Origin: Thecamonas trahens ATCC 50062
Lineage: Eukaryota; Apusozoa; Apusomonadida; Apusomonadidae
DNA length: 64,000 bases
NCBI RefSeq assembly: GCF_000142905.1
Contig: NW_013657678.1
Span: forward strand, 616,871-680,870
Reading direction: 5' to 3'
Shown: positions 31,201 through 44,452 of the stretch, in pieces
Layout of the letters: every line of letters starts with the position of its first letter
How positions within the stretch are numbered: position 1 is the first letter of the stretch
Position numbers and translations under genes: made by a program
Notes under the pieces: model-generated
Database searches by the model: none
Seen by the model: the letters and a program-made list of their open reading frames with translations, nothing else
What the model was told of the DNA's origin: nothing

Positions 31201-34200
31201 GGTGTGGTGCATCGAGTAGAGGACCGGCTGGCGAGCCTGTGCCAGGCGCCACACGTCGCCGCCGCGCTTGACCACCCTCGACGAGAGCGAGACTGCAGTG
31301 GCGCCATCGGCGGCGCCGGTCAGGTACGTCATCCGGTTGCCGACCAGTAGCGGCGTCTCCTCTTCAGCCTCGATGAACGGCAGCAGCTCGGCCTCCTCCT
31401 CGCTCTCGAGCCGGCAGCCGGCCGAGACATGCGAGAGACGCGAGAGGTACTTGTCGTACTGGTCCGAGAGCTTCCACGGCAGCTGGTTGCCACCGAGCAG
31501 GACACAGAGCGAGAGCTTGAGTCGGCACGCCACCGCGTCGGGCGTGAGGTCCGAGCCCAGCTCGCCGAGGAGTTGGAAGACGCGGTCCTCTTCAGAGGTA
31601 AACGGCACGTCGACTTGGCAGGTCTCGGAGAGCCGAAAGACGGCCTCGTAGTCGCGGGCGGCGAAGCGGAGGAGAATGAGATAAAAAGTGGCCGCAACCG
31701 ACGGTGCGTGGAGGAATGTACGCGTCGTGTGGACCGAGTAGAGGTAGTATCGCGTCGGCGCGCGTGCGAGCCACGCCGAGCTCGCCCGGTTGAGGTCAAG
31801 CTCGGTCGAAAACGGTGCAATGGGCGGCCGCGAAAAGTCGCAGTTGGGGACCATGACCCTCAGCTCGCCCGACGCGTTCTCCAGCACAACCCCGTGAGGA
31901 ATGCCGACCAGTAGCTTGTCGAGCAGCGGCTCGGCAGCAGGGTCGAGGTCTGCAATCCACCACCCAGCTTGGTCAAGGGCAAAGAGCTTGACCTTGCCGG
32001 CAGCATCGAGTCGCGGCTGGAACCGGGCACCAAGCCGCGGAAGCTCAACCAACGAGATGGTGACTGTCGCGCCCGAGAGGAGCACAACTGCGTCGGTCAG
32101 CGTCGTCGCCACGACGTCGGACGGCTCTTCGGACGCGGCCACGCACGCCGCGGCCGCGGCCGTAGCTGCCGACGCCGGCGCCGATGACGAGGTCCACACC
32201 AGCACGTGCGAGAGCTCCTCGAGCCGCGAGAGCACGTCGGCGAGGCGGACAAGGACCGAGTCTGCGCCGGCATCAGCGGCAGCAGGCACTTGAGACGAAA
32301 GTACACCATGTTGAGCAGGGTGAGAGCACCCTGGACAGCCTCGTCCATTGACGGCGAGTTACTGAGCGCGGCAATGTCCTCGCCGCGACCAAGGGCGTCG
32401 ACCAACTCGGCGTTGGCCGGGTCAGACAGCCACGCCTGGGCGAGGTCGATGTCCTGCGAGTACAGCTCGAGCGCATACTCGATGGCAGGCTCCGGAAACG
32501 CGCCATCGTTCGAGAGGCGGAGGAAGGCTTCAAGGGTCGAGTCGGAGCGAGCCAGCGGGGTCGGCGGGACAGCGTCGACGTCGTCGGCTGACTCGGTGTC
32601 ATCAAAGAACGCCGGCGGGATCTCAATGTCTGAGTTGTCCATGGCCCAGTTGACAGCCCGGGCGAGGAGCGTTTCAAACGAGCCCGAGCCTGATGAGCCG
32701 ATCACCGAGAGCGCGTACTTGGCGAGCGGAGGAGCGACGCCAAGCGCACCCAGCGAGCTCACGACCGACGCCACAAGCTCTGGGTCGAGGCCCTGGTGCG
32801 GTGCGTTGGACGGATCGGACGTCCCTGCACCAGACGACGCCGCCGCAGCCTGCGGCGCACCGGTTCCGTCGCGCGGAGCGGTAGCCAGCGCAGCCTCGGG
32901 CTGGGCAAGGCGCGGGATGCGCGGATGGGCCATGCCCTTGCGCAGCTTGACGACAGTGCCCATCCAGGGGAGCGAAGCGAGCGAGTCGAGGTCGCAGGGC
33001 GGGACGGCGCCGCGGGCACGGTCGGCTGAGGGAGTCAGGACAACCACGATCGCCTGTGAGAACCACGATGAGTCGCCGTCGAGCGGGTAGCCGCGAATGA
33101 CATCATCGTCGCCTTGCCAGAACTTGTAGTGTGTGAGGAGGACGCCCGGGAGCGAACCGCGGAGCACGCGTGGCGGGAGATACATCTCGCGGCCGCCGAG
33201 AGCGGCGTTTTCGCGCTCAATGACGAGCGAGGTCTCGAGCGGGGCGTTCTTCCAGATGGCACCGCGCTGATGGCGGACGGCGTCGGGCACAATCTTGGCC
33301 GACTCGGGTGGCGGGAGCGGGAGCGAGTGCAGGGCACGGACGTAGTTGGACGAGTACACCAGCGAGGGATAGAGCTTGCGGCCGTGTGAGATGAGGTCGT
33401 AGACGTGGACAACCTGGTGATGACGGAGAACGCGGACGAGCTTGTAGGTAATGTCGCCGGTGTCCTCATTGACGTACCATGTGATGAGGGTGACAAGGGT
33501 GGCGTCGGCGGGCGTGAGCGTCGCAGGAAGGAGGAGAACGGCGTCGTCGTTGCGGTGGACCTGGAGGACTGGATTGAGGAGGGCGACAACCCAGGCTTCA
33601 GACGGGAGCTTGGTGGGGAACTTGCGGTTGTACGTGACGCCAGCATAGACGAGCCCGGAAGAGAGATCGGGCGGTGTGGAGGCCGAGTCCAGCGGCAGCG
33701 GCTGGCCGACGCCCTGGTCTTCGTTTGTCGGCTTGGTCCACTCCTTGACGTGTGTGGCGAGGCCGACGAGCGAGAGCCACAGGCGGTGCTGCTGGCGGGA
33801 AACAAGGCCGCAGTGGTAGCGCTCGTCGCCAAATACCGAGCGGTAGTCGTCAAACTCGGAGATGGAGGCCGGAAGGGCACGGAGCATGTTGCCCTTGTAC
33901 TGGATTTCCGCGGTCTGCACGTCGACAACGACTTCGCCACCACCGGCGGCGTACATGCCGCGACGGGCGTCGGCGGCCTCGAGCGGGGCCCAGCCGCGGA
34001 GTGAGGCGCGGTCGTCGCCGCGGAGCGCAATGCGGACAACCTCGCTCATGACCGAGTCGAGCGCGTCCTGCTCAGCGGCAGCCAGAAAGGCGAGGAGCGC
34101 CGGGCGCTGCTCGTGGAGCATGGTGAAGAGCTCGTACTCGGGCACGTCTGCCGGCGGCGGCAGGGTCTCGGTGTCCTTGGGGCGCAAGTCAATGCGGACC

Positions 34201-37200
34201 GAGTCGCGGCCGATCTGGAGGATGAGGACGCGTTCGAGCGAGCCACGAACACCCGGCAGCGACGACTGCGAGAGACGGTCGGTGGGAATGCCGTGCGCGC
34301 GGAGGACTCGCTTGAGGCGCTCCCATGGCTCGAGCTCGGCGGTGTCAGAAGCGGCCTTGGGCGAAGAGCCAAACTCGTGCCAGTGGCGGACAAAGGCGAG
34401 GTGCCCCAGAAGGAGCGAGACGATTTCGGGCGTGAGCTCGTGCGGGAGTACGTTGCGCCAGATGAGGGCGAGGTAGGCATGGCACATGTTGACGGTGGGC
34501 ATGTTGTCCTCGGCCTCGGCCTCGGCGAGCCAGAGGAGGAGCCGCGAGCGGCAGGTCTCCTGCAAAAAGAGCGGAGGCGGGCGCGGTAGGCGTCGAGGTC
34601 GGCAGCCGTGAGCGACTTGAGTTCAGCGGCGGCGGCGGTGGACGACGCAAGGCTCGCAGCCGCTGACGTCATGTACGCCTCGATGCCGACACCGAGCTCG
34701 AGGGCAAAGAGGAAGAGGGTGGCGTTGAGCGAGTGGACCGAGTTGACCGGAATGTCGGCGACGGCGTCCATCATGTCGAGGAGCGGGTCGAGGACCGAGC
34801 CGGGCGAAAAGGTGAGCTCGTTGAGGAGGAGGCCGGTGGCGCACGAGAGCGGGTCGCGGTTGGTCACCGCGCGGCGGGCTGGGACCGAGTCGAGCGGCAG
34901 CTGGAGCCACGGCGGACACCACGAGCCGAGCTCAAAGACTGCGCCGCGGAGAACGTCACGGAGGCCGGCGTGGAAGAGGTACGAGAGGCGGTCGCGGGTG
35001 GCGAAAAAGCCGACCACAAGGGGGATGCGGAGGTACTGGGTGGTGAGGTACGACATAAGCGCCTCCGAGTCCTCATCGGGCAGGACGTCGTCAAACGACG
35101 GTAGGTTGTCGCAGTGGAGAACGTCGTCTTCGGACGGGTCGGGCAGGCCGAGGTAGGCCTCGGCGTCGGTGGGCGACTGGGTGATGAGGCCGTCGCCGTA
35201 GATGACGACGGGGCGGCCAAAGCCGGACATGAGCACAAAGGCCGTGGTCTGGTCGCCATTCATGCCCTCCACCTTGAAGCGGAGCCGCTCGAGCGACGAG
35301 CCGCGCTTGGCCTCCCACTCTGACTCGTACATGATCTGCCACATCTCGTGGCGCTTGTGGACAGCACGCTTGCGGAGCTTACGGTCGGCAAGCTCCGACT
35401 CCATGGTGGCGAGGAACTTGAACATGACGACCATGTCGCGAGCGTAGCCGTAGAGCGGCTCCTCCTTGGCGAGGTCAAAGAAGGTCCAGCGGCAGAGCGC
35501 CTGCATCTCGGTCTCGCGTGGGTCGTCGGTGAGACGGAAGCCCTTGAGAGTGATGTAGAGGCGGACAAAGTCCATGGTTGGCGAGGTCTTTTGCACTTGC
35601 AGCGTCCTCGTCCCGGCCTCCTGCGGCCAGTTGAACAGGACACGGTCGGTCGTGGTCTGGATGGCGTCGAGGTAGGCAAGGACGTCGGAGCGGACAGCCG
35701 CGAGTCGCGGTGCGTTGTCGAGCTGGGCCATTGACGAGAGCCGCTCATACGAGAGCGTGGCGGTCTCGCACCCAACCTCGGTCGAGAGGTGGAAGCCTCC
35801 GGCGTTGGTGAGGAGCCGCGAGAGAATGAGCGGCTTGCCGGCACACTTGATGCGGGCGCCGGCGTCAAAGAGGGCGAGGAGCGCGCCAGCAACCAGCGCG
35901 CGCTCCGAGTCGGCCGACCGCGACGGCCGCTTGACTGACTGCCACGCCGAGGTAAAGGCGGCGGTGAGCTCGTAGATGGCGGCGAGAAAGGCGAGCTGGG
36001 CAGCCTGCGGCGGGCGGACCGCGCCGCCGGTGTAAATGCAGGTGATGCCCGAGGCTGGCGCCTGCGGCATGGGGAGCATGTCGAGGACAAGTGAGTTGAC
36101 GACCGCGATGACTTCGTAGTGCCGCGGGATGGGTCCCGAGGTGTGGCCAGCACGCGCGTGGTTCATCAGCGTCTCCACCAGGGCAAGCACCTTTTGAACC
36201 ATGGAGAGGGCGGTGGCAAAGTCGACGGCACGCGGCGGGAGATCGAGAAAGTCAAACGGCGGCGCCGGTGACTCGGGCTTGGCCGGCCCGGCGTACGAGT
36301 CCTCGCCACGGGCCTTGAGAAAGGCAAACCCCGGGTAGGGGCTGTACGCGGCAGCGGTTCCCATGGCAAGCTGTGGCGGGAGGCCGCCCTCGGGGAGGCC
36401 AAAGGCCGGGACGCGGGCGAGCGCGGCGTCGAGCGACGAGAGCGCTGCAAGCATGCTCGCCTGGAAACTCGGCTCGGCAAAGCCGGCGCGGACCTCCTTG
36501 ACCGCAGCGTAGGCAAGCTGGCGAGTGGCCATGCTCACCAGCGCGCGCTCGGACGAGTGAATGAGGTCGACGGCACCGACATCCGAGGCAAGGAGGTTGA
36601 CAAAGCCGACCCGGAGCGCAAAGAGGACGGTGCGGAGCTGCGGGCGCGGCATGCCAGCATACGCGAGCGTGTAGCGGATAGCCTCAAGCAGGCAGCCATA
36701 GTGCGAGAGCTTGGCGCGCTGCGGCGCAAGCCACTCGCCGTGCGGGTCGTCTTCGACCTGCGACGAGGCCATGGCCGACGGCAGCGAGGATCCAGCGAGC
36801 CACGGCAGGAGCACGTCGTAGAGGACCTCGGCGCGGTTGGAGATGATCTGTGCTACCTGCATCTTGATGAGCATGGCCCACCAGACCGGGTCGAGCATGC
36901 GCTCGCGCGGAATGCTCCGCAGCCGCAGCGCAGACCGGAACTTGATCTTGGGCGGAAAGGCTGCCGACGACGGGTGGTACTTGAGGCCCTCGTCGACCGA
37001 GGTGTTAAAGGTGACAAAGTCGAACGACGAGTCGGCGTTGGCAATGATCATGTGCGCCAGGCAGTGAACGCCGCGCGGCTCGACCCAACCGCCGGGCACC
37101 AGAAGTGTGTCCCCCGGCTGGAGCGCCGCAATCGGCGCCGCCCACGCCTGGAGCACCGGCAGCAGCTGGCCGGGATTCTCGTACTCGGAGCGGGTCTTGA

Positions 37201-38310
37201 GCACCGGCTCCGAGAGAGACTCAAATGTTGCGAGCAGGTCAAGAACCTTTTCCAGCGGGCCGACTGCCGAAGCCGCGTCGAGGACTGCGGCCGAGACTTG
37301 AGATGACGCCGCGGCCTTGCCACCTGAGGCCTGGATCGAGTCGAGAAGCTGGCGGATGAGGATGGAGAAGACCTTGGACGTGACGTACGACGACGAAGAG
37401 AGGCCGCCAAAGCCGTCAAGGTACGGGTCACCAAAAGCACCAAAGAAAGCGTCGGTCCGCCACAGCGGTGCCTCAAGCCCGAGGTCCTCGAGCACGTAGT
37501 GGATCTCCGGCCAAGGAAAGCCCTCTCCGGCTGGATCGCGCGAGACCGCGTCGACGCCCGACCGCGTGAGAACTAGCTGCGAGAGCGGAGGCACCGGATC
37601 GCCGACAACCACCATGGCTTCCTGTGGCTGCGGCTTGAGCAGAATGAGCGTGGGAATGCCGGACACGTTGTAGTGCCGTGAGAGGGCGTCGGTTACAGAT
37701 GGATCATACGGAACTGCCAGAAAGCGAATCATGGTCTGGTAGTACGCCAGGTATGCCAGCATGTCCTTGTCCGACGAGACAAACACAACTTCAACATCGA
37801 GTCGACCTGCGTGGGCCTGCACAAACGAGATCAGGCGTGGCGTGAAACGCTGGCAAGGAGGGCTGGGTTGATCGATCGAGTGCGGGGTGTGAGTGGGGAG
37901 GGGTGGCGGGGGGGGGGGGGGGGTGTATGGAGGCTGAGGAAGAGGAGGCGGGAAAGGCAGAATATGAGGAAGAAAGGGAGGGAGGGAGGGAGGGAGGGGA
38001 GGAGGGGAGGGGAGAGAAGGGGAGCGGGGGGGGGGGAGGCAGTGCTGAAGTAGCGTTCCATTCCATTGAATTGTGCATGTCGCAAATGGCGACCTGTGTG
38101 ACCAAGTGGCAGCACCCGGAGCTGGAAGGTGCAGGGGGTTGGGGGTTGGGGGTTGGGGGGGGGGGGGGGGCAGTACACATACCACCAATGAGCGCTAAAG
38201 TAGAGCGCAACTGTCTTGTCGGTCAAAGAGGCGGTGGAAATGAGCTGGCCAGAGGTGTCGGTGACATGGGTGATGCCAGGGAGGCCAGGGTGGTGCCGCT
38301 CGCTCGCCAT
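25267..38310 (-). CDS. Giant nucleoredoxin-DUF3638-DUF3645-EF-hand-RanBP2 zinc finger protein (five frame breaks)
   Basis: Starts at ATG 38308-38310; one intron (37863-38182); stop at 25267. With five single-base corrections the length is 4,242 residues. Residues 1-140 are nucleoredoxin-like, with a CPPC centre formed by splicing and VSGIPTLILL. A long helical middle includes PGDTLLVPGGW and a UBA-like patch near 1850. A DUF3638 ATPase-like region has Walker A MGAGKTT (about 2830) and Walker B DEVD (about 3050), and DUF3645 has QVHTTGMDIKQ and MRGIGRGQTI (about 3580). An EF-hand pair (DADADGYITQDE) and a RanBP2-type finger WVCGHCTYSNSMSKNFC close the protein. Frame changes at about 34564-34568, 32283-32291, 30966-30967, 28118-28121 and 26214-26215 each need one extra base. 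The family occurs in fungi and protists; its role is not established, and links to ubiquitin or redox signalling are inference. Confidence 0.85.
37863..38182 (-). other. Intron of the giant gene
   Basis: 320-nt intron; minus-strand sites TG/GTATGTG and AACCCAG/C. Joining the exons gives HWCPPCQRFTPRL, a textbook nucleoredoxin active site, with the first Cys codon split by the intron. The intron is extremely pyrimidine-rich on the coding strand (two C16 runs, CCCCCAA repeats, CCCT repeats). Confidence 0.92.
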
Positions 38311-38429
38311 GCTGCCAAACGACGAGAAGTGGTGGCGGACTCGGCGAGTTGGGACTCGGCGTGTTGGGCCAAGTCGGATAAAAGCATGGTCTGGTTCACA
38401 GTGTGTGTTTGCTTGTACCTCGGGTAAGG

Positions 38430-41400
38430 CTAGTTCTCGCGATCTGGATGCGGTGGCTCGATGCGCAGCGGCCGCGCGGGACGGGCAGGGCGAACAGGTG
38501 CGGCACGTGCTCCGACCGCAGGGCGTGATGGCTTGTGCGTAGGGCGCGGTGGAACATGGTCGGGCACATTCGATGGCTTGCGGTCCGGCCGAGCCGGGCG
38601 CGAGGACGGGAGCGCGACAGAGCCGAGGCTGGGCGCGGTGTCATCGATCGCAACCGAATCGAGGTTGGTTGTGTGGAACATCGAGTCTGACGAGTCGAGC
38701 GTGGTGCCGGACACGAGGGCATGGAGGCCGACGTCTTGCATCTCGATGTCGGTGCCGACGGAGCGGACGTCGAGACCGGTGACGCTCTGGCGAAGGCCCA
38801 TCCGTGACTCGACGGCGTTGTTGCTAAAGTTGCCACTGACGTAGAATTCGTTGTCCATGGTTTCCTTTTCCTCGCGCTGCAGCCGCACAATGTCAATCAT
38901 GTTGCCGATGACGATGGCAAAGAGGTTAACCACAAGGCCGAGGACCACACCTCCTGTTCGAAGTGGCTTGTTGGTGAGGGTGCCGGCGTGGAGGACAACG
39001 ATGACCGAGGCGAGGACAACCCACGCCATCCAGTTGTGGAGCCTCGAGGCGTATGGCGCGCGGGTGGCAAGGTCGAGGAATGAGCCCACCAGGACGCACA
39101 CGCTCGCGTACGCCTTTGTGGTGTCGGCCCAGAACAGCGCCATCGACAGAACAACTCCGAGTTTGCGGCCCATGATGGCCGCTTCAAACCACCAGGCGTC
39201 TTCCACAAACCGCCCGACAAGAAAGCCATACCGTAGAACAAAGACGCTCGACTCGAGCTGCTTCCGCTCGCGATGCAGAATGTACACCACACTTGCCGGG
39301 AGACCAAAGCCGTAGCCGACCACGCCCGCGGCGCCAAACACAAACAGGCTCCACCAGGTCGGGGTGTAGCACGACCGCGCCGGCGCCGCGCTCAGCACCC
39401 ACCGGCCCGACGCGTCCTTGCGACAGCCAAAAAGTGAGAACGCACCCGCCACCAGCGGCATGTACATCAGCACTAGCAGCTGCCACCAGCATCGCGCTGC
39501 GGCGTTACGGACTTGCGCTGGAATAAACTGCGAGAGCCATGGCGCAGAGATGAACGAGAGTCCCATAAAGACGCCAGAGACAAAAAGGACAACAGCGGCA
39601 GCAAGGATCGGGAGCGCAAGCGTGAGCAAGAACTTGAGGACCCAGACGTCGGTTCCGGGGACCACGCTGCACTCGGGGCTCGTCAGCTCGAAGTTGAGGT
39701 TGAGGCTCGAGGCAACATCAAAGTAGACGTCGGCAAACGCGCCCCAGTCAAAGTCGAGCTTGCCGTATAGAGCCGTGATCTGGAGACCGTTGAGACCGAT
39801 CATCGCCGCCGCAAACTTGTAGCTCACGCTCTCCGCGAGGTTGAACGCGAGGAGGACGGCCGTGACGGCGAGGCAGCCAACGACCATGACGACTACAACC
39901 AGGGTGTTGACACCAGTCTTGCATTTGAAGCACTTGCCGTTGAGTGCGTAGTAGCCTTTGGCACACTCGGCGCAGAGCCGCGCGGTGTAGCCCGGGGCGC
40001 ACGCGCCACCACCGGCACACGCTTCGGAAGTCGGGCACGGCAGGAAGAGCGTTGCCGCGTCGCCAGAGGTAAAGCCGGGGGCTGCCACCGGCGGTGCCTT
40101 GCCACCAACGCAGATCGCTCCGTCGGGGCAGGCGCTGCAAAGGGTAGCAGAGGTGGCGTAATAGCCACGAACGCACGCGCACTCGCTCGCACTTCCGTTC
40201 ACCGATGCCACCACCGAGTTGGTCGGGCAGGTTGAGCACGGCGCGGCCGAAACCTCATCCGAGAACGTCTCCCCGTCGCAGAAAACACATCCAAAGCCGT
40301 TCTCGTCGACGGCACCACCGCGGCCGATGGAGCAGAGGCCCATGTCGAAGACAGAGTCAAGGGCCAACTCAGGCGCTCCGCTCTGCTCGCCAGACTCGTC
40401 CGCAACGCTGACGACCACGTGTGTGCCTGCCACCGGAAGAATGCCTGGCTCTACGACTCGGAGGACGAGCGGTGGGAGCGGGACAGAGGTACTCGAGACG
40501 GTGACCAAGTCCTGGCCGCTGGCGCCCACACCTGCGGCCGCCGATGCAGCCGCCAACTCAACCATGACTTGCAGCCGGGTGTCGACAATACCGGCGCCAA
40601 ACCAGTCGGCCACGACAACACTGCCCGCAATTGGATTGCCTGGCTGGAGCACTGGGTCCGGGCGCTGCGACCATGCCAGCCTCGCCGGCGGCGTGGCCAC
40701 GTGCGCGCTGACACCGGAGCTAGTCCACGCCTCACTGTCAAACCAGAGCCACGGCAAGCCCGCCGGTGACTGTCTGTCCGGCACAAAGCCGCTGTCGTCA
40801 AGCGATGGCGGGAGACAGACCATGACGTCGTCACTGCCAAACGACGAGCCTGCTCCAGAGATGCTGACCGACACGCCGCAAGCCACAAGCGCGCTACCGT
40901 AGCGGGCAGCAGTGTTGCTGGAAAAGACCACGTTGGAGAGCGCGACATCCGCCGAGGAAGTCGCCAGGTCTGACGGTGGATCGCCAGCGGTCCGCGGAAA
41001 GTCGACCGACGACCGGACAACAATCACGTCGTTGAACAGCGTGCTCGACACCGCCGCGACGCCGGCACCGAGTGGTGCCGAGTTGCCAGCAAGCTCGGTG
41101 CCCGAGAGCGAGACCGTCGCAGCGAGCGGGGTGACGAGCGCCAAAGCGCCGCCAGCGCCAAGCGCTGAGTTGCGGGCAAATCTTGAGCCGCCAAAGATGG
41201 TGACGCCTGTCTCGGACGAGACAAACAAGCCACCTCCCGAGCCGCGCGCGCTGTTGCCCTCAACGAGCCCGTTGTTGAGCGTGACCGTCGACCGCGCAAC
41301 CGCAGCAATGCCGCCACCGGACAGCTCGGCGGTGTTGGCGCGGACGTTCCACTCGCGCTCAGCGTCACCGAGCTGGTAGCGAGGTAGACGCCCCCGCCGA

Positions 41401-44400
41401 GTCGAGCCGCAGTGTTATCGGCGACGGCTGCGCCAGTTCCGACGACAACAACCGAGTTGGAAAGGGCTGCAATGGCGCCGCCGCTTGCCTGAGGCGCCAC
41501 ATTGCCCGAGACGAGCGAGTTGTCCATGATGCATACAGTACTTGCATCGGCCGCGTAGATGGCGCCGCCGGGGTTTCCGGCGCCGGCAGAGTTGTCACGG
41601 ACTTGGGAGCCGTAGGCGGCAAAGCGGGCAGCTTTTGAGACCATGACTGCGCCACCGCCACTGCCGATGGTCACCTTGCGACCGATGATGGGCGAAGTGT
41701 CCGAGCCAGAGAGAACGGTGGCGTTGAGCTCGATGTACGCGCCGCTGGTCGACGCAAGCAGGCCAGGCCCCCCGTTGTCAACGTCGGTACATGTGCCCAT
41801 GCCGCGGATATCAAAGCCCGATAGCCGTAGGCCGCCGACCGAGTACAGAAAACTGCTGTCGAGCTGAGTCACATGCCACAGCACACCACGTGTCGGCTCG
41901 CAATCGACGACCACGCTGCCGGGAGCGCCGTCAGCTGCCAACTCGACCGCGCGCTTGATCAGGTAGTGTGCTGTTGTCCGGCAGCCTGTGTAGGTACCAG
42001 CCGGCACAATTGCTGTGTTCCGAACACACTGGTTACTTGTCACAGCCGCAATGTCAGCGAGGCATCGGACAGTCTTGCCGGCGCCAAAAGCAAACGAAGC
42101 ACACGGCGAGAACGGCGAGTTAAGGAGGCCACGGACGCGCGGCGAGTCGGCGGCATACATCGTCGGCTTCCACACATCGAAAGGAGAGATATCGTTCTGG
42201 ACGTAGACGTAGACGTTGCCATCAGCTTCGTGAGCGGTAATGTCGGCTGTCCCGCTGGCATCAACATCGCGGACAAAAAAGCCATCAACAGCCGACCCGA
42301 TCTTGGCGCCGAGTAGTGTCATACCGCCCGCAAACGAGCCGCTTCCGTCTGCGTTGTACCAAACTCCAAACGAGGTAGGCGAGGCCAGGGTGACGAGGTC
42401 GAGTGTGTCATCGCGATCAAAGTACACGAGCTCAAGCTGCGGCGGCATGGGCGTGAGGCCCGAGGCGACAACGAACGGTGTACCGAGCACGCCGGCCGTA
42501 TTGGCCAGCCAGCCGAGATTACCGCCTGCCTCGAGGTAAGCGACGTCAACGTCGCCGTCGTTGTCAATGTCCCCGATCTGGATACGGGTGAGAGCGCCGG
42601 AGCCAACCGATCGCGAAGCGGTTGTCCACGACGTACCGGCGCCATTGGAGTTAGTGGCGACGCCGACGGCGCTGCCGCGTGCATAGACGATGTCTGGATC
42701 GCCATCATCGTCGATGTCGGTAACTCGAATAGCCTTGACGCCCGAGGCAAAGGTTGCGACGACTATCCGGCTGCCCAAAGAGGCGTCACCGTTGTTGGCA
42801 AACCAGATGAGGTGTGGCGCATTATCGCAGGCAACAACGACGTCAACATCGCCGTCAGCGTCCATGTCGGCGAGCATGACATCGGTAGGCGCCGAGAGCA
42901 TGGTCGGGCCGGACGCGATCGCCACGCTGTCAGCAAGAGCGGTCCGGCCGTCAGTATTGGCTTGATAAAAGAGGCCGTTGAGCGAGGCAACACCGTAGAC
43001 AACATCGGCGTCGCCATCGCCATCCATGTCTGCAGCGCGGATCGGGGTTGGTGACGGCGCCACAATCGAGAGCGGGGTGAACTTTGTGGCCACAAAGTTC
43101 TCCACGACTGAAAGGTACGGGATGTAGTCTGCGAAGCTGCTAAAGTAGTCAAAATCGCCGTCGTTATCTAGGTCGACAGGGGTCAGCTGCGTGGTAGTGA
43201 CCGAGATGATGGCGGAGAGGAAGCGGCCAAAAATCGGCTCAGCAAACGGCTCGTTGATGACAAGAGCAACCGTGCCGTTGTCGGCGAGACCGACGACGTC
43301 AGGCTTGCCGTCACCGGTCACATCGGGCGAGAAGACAGCAACTGGTTGGTTTGGCAGCAGTGGCAGTGCGTAGTTCACGCCAATATCCCTTGGTCCGTGC
43401 TGGCGCACTATGTACAACTGGTCGACATTGATCCGCACAATACCCATCGAGTCGTCATCATAGAATGCTCCAATGGCCACGTCTCCCGACAGAGCCTCTG
43501 AGGTAAAGTACCGCATCTTGCCAATCGAAAAGACACCAAGTGGCCCGAGCCGACAAAAGTAACTCAGCTCTGCGCTCATGCAGAGCATCCATGTGCCAAA
43601 CACGCGGGTGTGGAGAAGGTCGGTGCCGGCATCAGAGAGAATGAGCGACAGGACTGGGTCGCCTGTCATGTTGCGCATCCAAACGAGGCCCTCGCCACCA
43701 GAAACAACGACAAGGTCGTCAAAGCCGTCGTCGTCGGCGTCGATGATCAGCGCTTTGCCCGGGCGAGTCACCGAAGACGCAAGTGTAATCGACGTCGGCG
43801 CAAAGACACCCGGGGCCGTCTGCTCCAGCCAGGCGATGGCGCCAGTGTCGAGCCCGGTGAAAATCAGGTCCATGTCGCCGTCTCTGCCAATGTCGGCAAG
43901 TCCGATGTATGTGGCTGCTGCGAGGAGAGGGCCGGCGGAAATCGGGTTGCCTCCAGACCAGGCGCCACCGACGCCATCGTTGTTGGCGTACCACATGACG
44001 ACAGTAGGTGCCCCAGTGGCCACCACCAACGCGTCGCAATCTCCATCGCCATCGACGTCGTCAGCAGCAATAAGGTTGGGCTTGAGAGCAAACGGAACCG
44101 GCTCGATAGGAGCCTGAGTGACCCAGTGCCTTCCGGCGCCGCCGATGTTGAGGATCCAGAGCAAGGTCCCGTTGCCGAGCTTAGAGACAACAACGGCATC
44201 GTTGATGCCATCACCGGAAACATCACCAAAGGCCACCAAGCGAGCACCGCCTTCATCGTCGGTGCTCATCACGCGTGTCACTGCGATGGGGAGACTATCA
44301 GGACCGCAGGGAGACGACAAGACGCCATCTTTGGATTCTGTGCCCGCCGCGTACACGTCGACAGGGTCACAGTCTTCCCCTGAGCTCCCAACAGCAGTCA

Positions 44401-44452
44401 GAAGGACCAGCCCAAGCAGCAGACCCAGTCTCATCCGTGACCGGTCGAGCAT
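38430..44452 (-). CDS. FG-GAP/beta-helix/Cys-rich multi-pass surface protein, copy 1 (one frame break)
   Basis: Starts at ATG 44450-44452 with a signal peptide (MLDRSRMRLGLLLGLVLL). An upstream extension of the frame is proline-rich leader and is not used. About 2,007 residues after one correction. Order: a dozen or more FG-GAP/VCBS-like Ca2+-binding repeats (DVDGDGDCDALVV, DIDNDGDVDVAYL) across the first 900 residues; a right-handed beta-helix region with Chlamydia-Pmp-like repeats (GGGVYLAT, NTAELSGGG); an ephrin-like Cys module (CSACPDGAICVGG, CAECAKGYYALNGKCFKC); and about eight membrane segments with a short tail. The frame breaks at 41347-41348, between TLSASG and NVRANTAELSGG; one extra base restores it. 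Head-to-head paralog of the gene at 45008. Probably a cell-surface adhesin or sensor. It is 119 bp from the giant gene start. Confidence 0.87.

Noticed and set aside
34564-34620. Possible short intron ending CTCTTTTTGCAG in the giant gene
   Set aside because: It looks like a 3' splice site, but no GT upstream lies in the needed phase with an acceptable context, and protein sequence is good right up to the T run; a missing T explains it better.
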